Positions 61,734-64,000 of a stretch of DNA of 64,000 nucleotides are shown piece by piece (position 1 is the first letter of the stretch; the number at the start of each line of letters is the position of its first letter). Source of the DNA: Shumkonia mesophila. Its GTDB lineage: Bacteria > Pseudomonadota > Alphaproteobacteria > Rhodospirillales > Shumkoniaceae. The stretch is from positions 1 through 64,000 of the forward strand of contig NZ_JAOTID010000007.1 of the NCBI RefSeq assembly GCF_026163695.1, in the 5' to 3' direction. The position numbers were made by a program, and so were the translations under genes. The notes below the pieces were generated by a model. The model worked only from the letters and a program-made list of their open reading frames with translations, had not been told where the DNA came from and did not search any database.

Positions 61734-63539
61734 ATGGTGTCGTCCGTCTGTTTACCGATTTCCGTTGGATTCCGCCGGTGCGGGCGGTTCGTGGCGGTCG
61801 GCGTTTTCGCCTCGCTGCTGCCCGCCGCCTGCATGTCGGCCGAAACGGCGAAGGCCCCGGAAACGGTTGCCGCCGCCGGCGAGGTGCCGGCCCAGGACGT
61901 GCTGGTCGAGGGGGCGCCGGTCCCGGTCGGCGCCTCCTTCGTCGGCAACTATCTGGCGGGACGCCACGCCCAGGCGCAGAGGGACGGGGCGAAGGCCATC
62001 GAGTATTTCCGCCTCGCCCTCGAGGAGGACCCCGAGAACACCGATCTGATGCTGCGCGCCGCCGTCGTCATGATTTCGGAAGGGGCGTTCGCCGACGCGG
62101 TGATCGAGGCCCGCAAGCTGGAGAGCCGGGGAGCGGACAATTCGGTCGTCGAGTATACCTTGGCCGTCGACGACATCGCCGCCGGGCGCTTCGCCGAGGC
62201 CGGAGAGCGGCTGGCCGTGCTGCCCGAGAACGGCATCAACCGCTATGTCGGCGCCATGCTGAGGGCGTGGGCCCTGGTCGGGCTTGGCGACGTCGATGGG
62301 GCGAGGAGCGCGCTGGCGGAGTTGAAGCGCGGCGAGGGGACGAATGCCCTGTCCGATCTGCACGAGGCGCTGATCCAGGACCTGACCGGCCGCCGGAAGG
62401 AGGCCGGGGAGGCGTTCGAGCGGGCGCTGGCGGGCGACGGCGGCCTCGCCTTCCGGGCCGTCGATCTGTACGGCGCCTTTCTGGAGCGCACCGGCGAACC
62501 CATGGAGGCGCGCCGGGTCTACCAGGGCTTTCTCGCCGAGCACCCGGAATCCTATCTCCTGCAGCCGGCCATGGCGCGGCTCGAGGCGGGCCGGCCTCCG
62601 GCGCCCGACATCGCCTCGGCGGCGGACGGCGCGGCCCAGGCGCTGTTCGACCTGGCCGGCGCCTTTCGTCAGCAGAACGCGCAGGAAATGGCCCTCGTCC
62701 TGGGCCGCCTCGCCCTTGCCCTGAAGCCCGATTTCGCGGTTGCGCAGTTCCTGGTCGGCGACATCCTGGAGACCAGCGAACGCCAGGAAAGCGCCAATCA
62801 GGTGTACGCGTCGATCAAGGCCGACTCGCCGTTCGCCAGGGCCGCCAACATTCGCATGGCGCTCAACCTCAACGCCATGGACAGGACCGAACAGGCGGTC
62901 GCCCTGCTGCGCAAGATGGCCCGCGAGAACCCCAAGGACCCGGAGCCCCTGATCACGCTGGGCAACGTCCTGCGCGGCCACCAGCGTTTCGTCGAGGCGG
63001 TGGAGATCTATGACCAGGCGGTGACCCGCGTCGGTCCCATGAACAAGCAGCACTGGTCGCTTCTCTATTCGCGCGGCATGGCGCTCGAACGGTCCAAGCA
63101 ATGGCCCCGGGCCGAGAAGGACTTTCTGAAGGCGCTGGAGTACGAGCCCGAACAACCCTACGTGCTCAATTATCTCGGCTATTCCTGGGTCGACATGGGC
63201 CTTCACCTCGATCGCGCCATGGAGATGATCAGGAAGGCCGTCCAGTTGCGTCCCAACGACGGCTACATCGTCGACAGCCTGGGCTGGGCCCTTTACCGGC
63301 TGGGCGACATCCCGGGCGCCGTGCGCGAGCTCGAGCGGGCGGTGGAACTGCGCCCCGAGGACCCGGTGATCAACGACCATCTGGGCGACGCCTACTGGAA
63401 GGCGGGGCGGCGCCAGGAAGCCCGCTTCCAGTGGCGCCGGTCGCTGGGCTTCGAGCCCGAGGCCGACCTGATCGCGGCCATCGAGAAAAAACTCAAGACC
63501 GGCGTCGTCGAGGACAAGGCGCCGGGCCGCGACGGGTGA
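61734..63539 (+). CDS. TPR-repeat envelope protein
   Basis: 601 aa from ATG 61734 (AAAGG upstream). Signal peptide ending near LLPAAC (possible lipoprotein), then tandem TPRs: [80 protein letters not shown]. Resembles other tetratricopeptide outer-membrane adapters. Its stop overlaps a GTG in frame with ispE. Confidence 0.9.
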   Translation: MVSSVCLPISVGFRRCGRFVAVGVFASLLPAACMSAETAKAPETVAAAGEVPAQDVLVEGAPVPVGASFVGNYLAGRHAQAQRDGAKAIEYFRLALEEDPENTDLMLRAAVVMISEGAFADAVIEARKLESRGADNSVVEYTLAVDDIAAGRFAEAGERLAVLPENGINRYVGAMLRAWALVGLGDVDGARSALAELKRGEGTNALSDLHEALIQDLTGRRKEAGEAFERALAGDGGLAFRAVDLYGAFLERTGEPMEARRVYQGFLAEHPESYLLQPAMARLEAGRPPAPDIASAADGAAQALFDLAGAFRQQNAQEMALVLGRLALALKPDFAVAQFLVGDILETSERQESANQVYASIKADSPFARAANIRMALNLNAMDRTEQAVALLRKMARENPKDPEPLITLGNVLRGHQRFVEAVEIYDQAVTRVGPMNKQHWSLLYSRGMALERSKQWPRAEKDFLKALEYEPEQPYVLNYLGYSWVDMGLHLDRAMEMIRKAVQLRPNDGYIVDSLGWALYRLGDIPGAVRELERAVELRPEDPVINDHLGDAYWKAGRRQEARFQWRRSLGFEPEADLIAAIEKKLKTGVVEDKAPGRDG

Positions 63540-63547
63540 CGGCGGCG

Positions 63548-64000
63548 ATGGGAACGGCGACGGCCGCGGCGGCGGCAACTGAAATCGTTCGCCTGGCGCC
63601 GGCCAAGGTGAACCTTTACCTGCATGTCGTCGGCCGGCGGGCCGACGGATACCACCTTCTCGACAGCCTCATCGTGTTCGCAGGCGTCGGCGACGACGTG
63701 GCGGTCGCCCCGGCGCGCGATCTGACGCTCGCCGTCGACGGGCCGTTCGGCCCCCTGGTCCCGGCCGGGCCGGAAAACCTGGTGTTGCGCGCGGCGCGCG
63801 CGCTTGCCGAACGGACGGGCGTGAAGGCCGGGGCGCGCATCCGCCTGACCAAGCGCCTGCCGGTCGCCGCCGGCATCGGCGGCGGCTCGGCCGATGCCGC
63901 CGCCGCGCTGAAGGCCCTTTGCGCTTTGTGGCGGGTCGCGCCCGAGCCGGGGGCGATGGCCGATCTGGCCCTCGCCCTGGGGGCCGACGTGCCGGTCTGC
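63548..64000 (+). CDS. ispE: 4-diphosphocytidyl-2-C-methyl-D-erythritol kinase (partial, 5' end)
   Basis: The start of a GHMP kinase: [20 protein letters not shown] at the N-terminus and the ATP-binding loop [20 protein letters not shown]. Fourth enzyme of the MEP isoprenoid pathway. The frame runs off the window at 64000. ATG 63548 is listed; an in-frame GTG at 63536 overlaps the TPR-gene stop (GTGA) and may be the true, coupled start. Confidence 0.93.
   Translation, partial: MGTATAAAAATEIVRLAPAKVNLYLHVVGRRADGYHLLDSLIVFAGVGDDVAVAPARDLTLAVDGPFGPLVPAGPENLVLRAARALAERTGVKAGARIRLTKRLPVAAGIGGGSADAAAALKALCALWRVAPEPGAMADLALALGADVPVC

Noticed and set aside
61752-63578. 608-codon minus-strand ORF opposite the TPR gene
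   Set aside because: Antisense shadow with no start signal; the plus strand has clear TPR motifs.

Overview
The window is GC-rich, densely packed, chromosomal-type DNA from an alphaproteobacterium, most likely Rhodospirillales (Magnetospirillum/Rhodospirillum-like). This rests on gene content and conserved gene order: CcrM-type methyltransferase next to rnhB; argH-lptM-lysA-TIGR02302; ftsE-ftsX-ydcF-plsC; metX-metW and gloB with a methyltransferase; hisC-tyrC with a chorismate mutase; HIG1 protein-cobalamin adenosyltransferase-etfBA-hbd; ETF-QO with UDG; and B12-dependent NrdJ. No species can be named from sequence alone. No tRNA, rRNA, CRISPR array, prophage or intact transposase was found.

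Layout. 0-3.5 kb: end of an unknown gene, a Crp/Fnr regulator, a minus-strand operon of two microproteins around a four-helix membrane protein with a candidate EcfG-type promoter, an FGE-like secreted protein and an XRE regulator. 3.5-9.8 kb: a catabolic island with a complete tripartite tricarboxylate transporter (TctABC), a Gfo/Idh/MocA oxidoreductase and a metal-site-less M24 (creatinase-like) enzyme, opposed by a GntR regulator with two matching operator boxes. 9.8-18 kb: GST, FkbM methyltransferase, gloB, metWX and the chorismate mutase-hisC-tyrC operon. 18-24 kb: chemoreceptor, YqgE, DUF2125, two tandem ChaC-like genes and a higBA module flanked by copies of the ChaC gene end. 24-29 kb: small accessory genes and nrdJ. 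29-39 kb: envelope and division genes (plsC, ydcF, ftsXE), a zinc-ribbon protein, TIGR02302, lysA, lptM, argH and tlpA. 39-48.5 kb: DUF1127, aminopeptidase P, the cobalamin/ETF/3-hydroxybutyryl-CoA cluster and a diguanylate cyclase. 48.5-64 kb: olsBA (ornithine lipid), ccrM, rnhB, radical SAM protein, two arsenosugar-type glycosyltransferases, moaB, lytic transglycosylase, a DUF2975/XRE pair, UDG, ETF-QO, a TPR protein and the start of ispE.

How it works together. Most genes are housekeeping. EtfBA passes electrons from acyl-CoA dehydrogenases to ETF-QO and the quinone pool, and Hbd belongs to the same C4 acyl-CoA/PHB metabolism. The adenosyltransferase can supply the cofactor of NrdJ. The accessory parts are the TTT/M24 island, the higBA insertion, and two long palindromic repeats of the kind linked to IS200-like/RAYT transposases, with no transposase present. 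I do not see a clear new multi-gene defence or biosynthetic system. The best leads are the TTT island with its metal-less M24 enzyme, the stress-promoter microprotein operon, the higBA/ChaC end duplication, and a UDG missing half of its Fe-S ligands.
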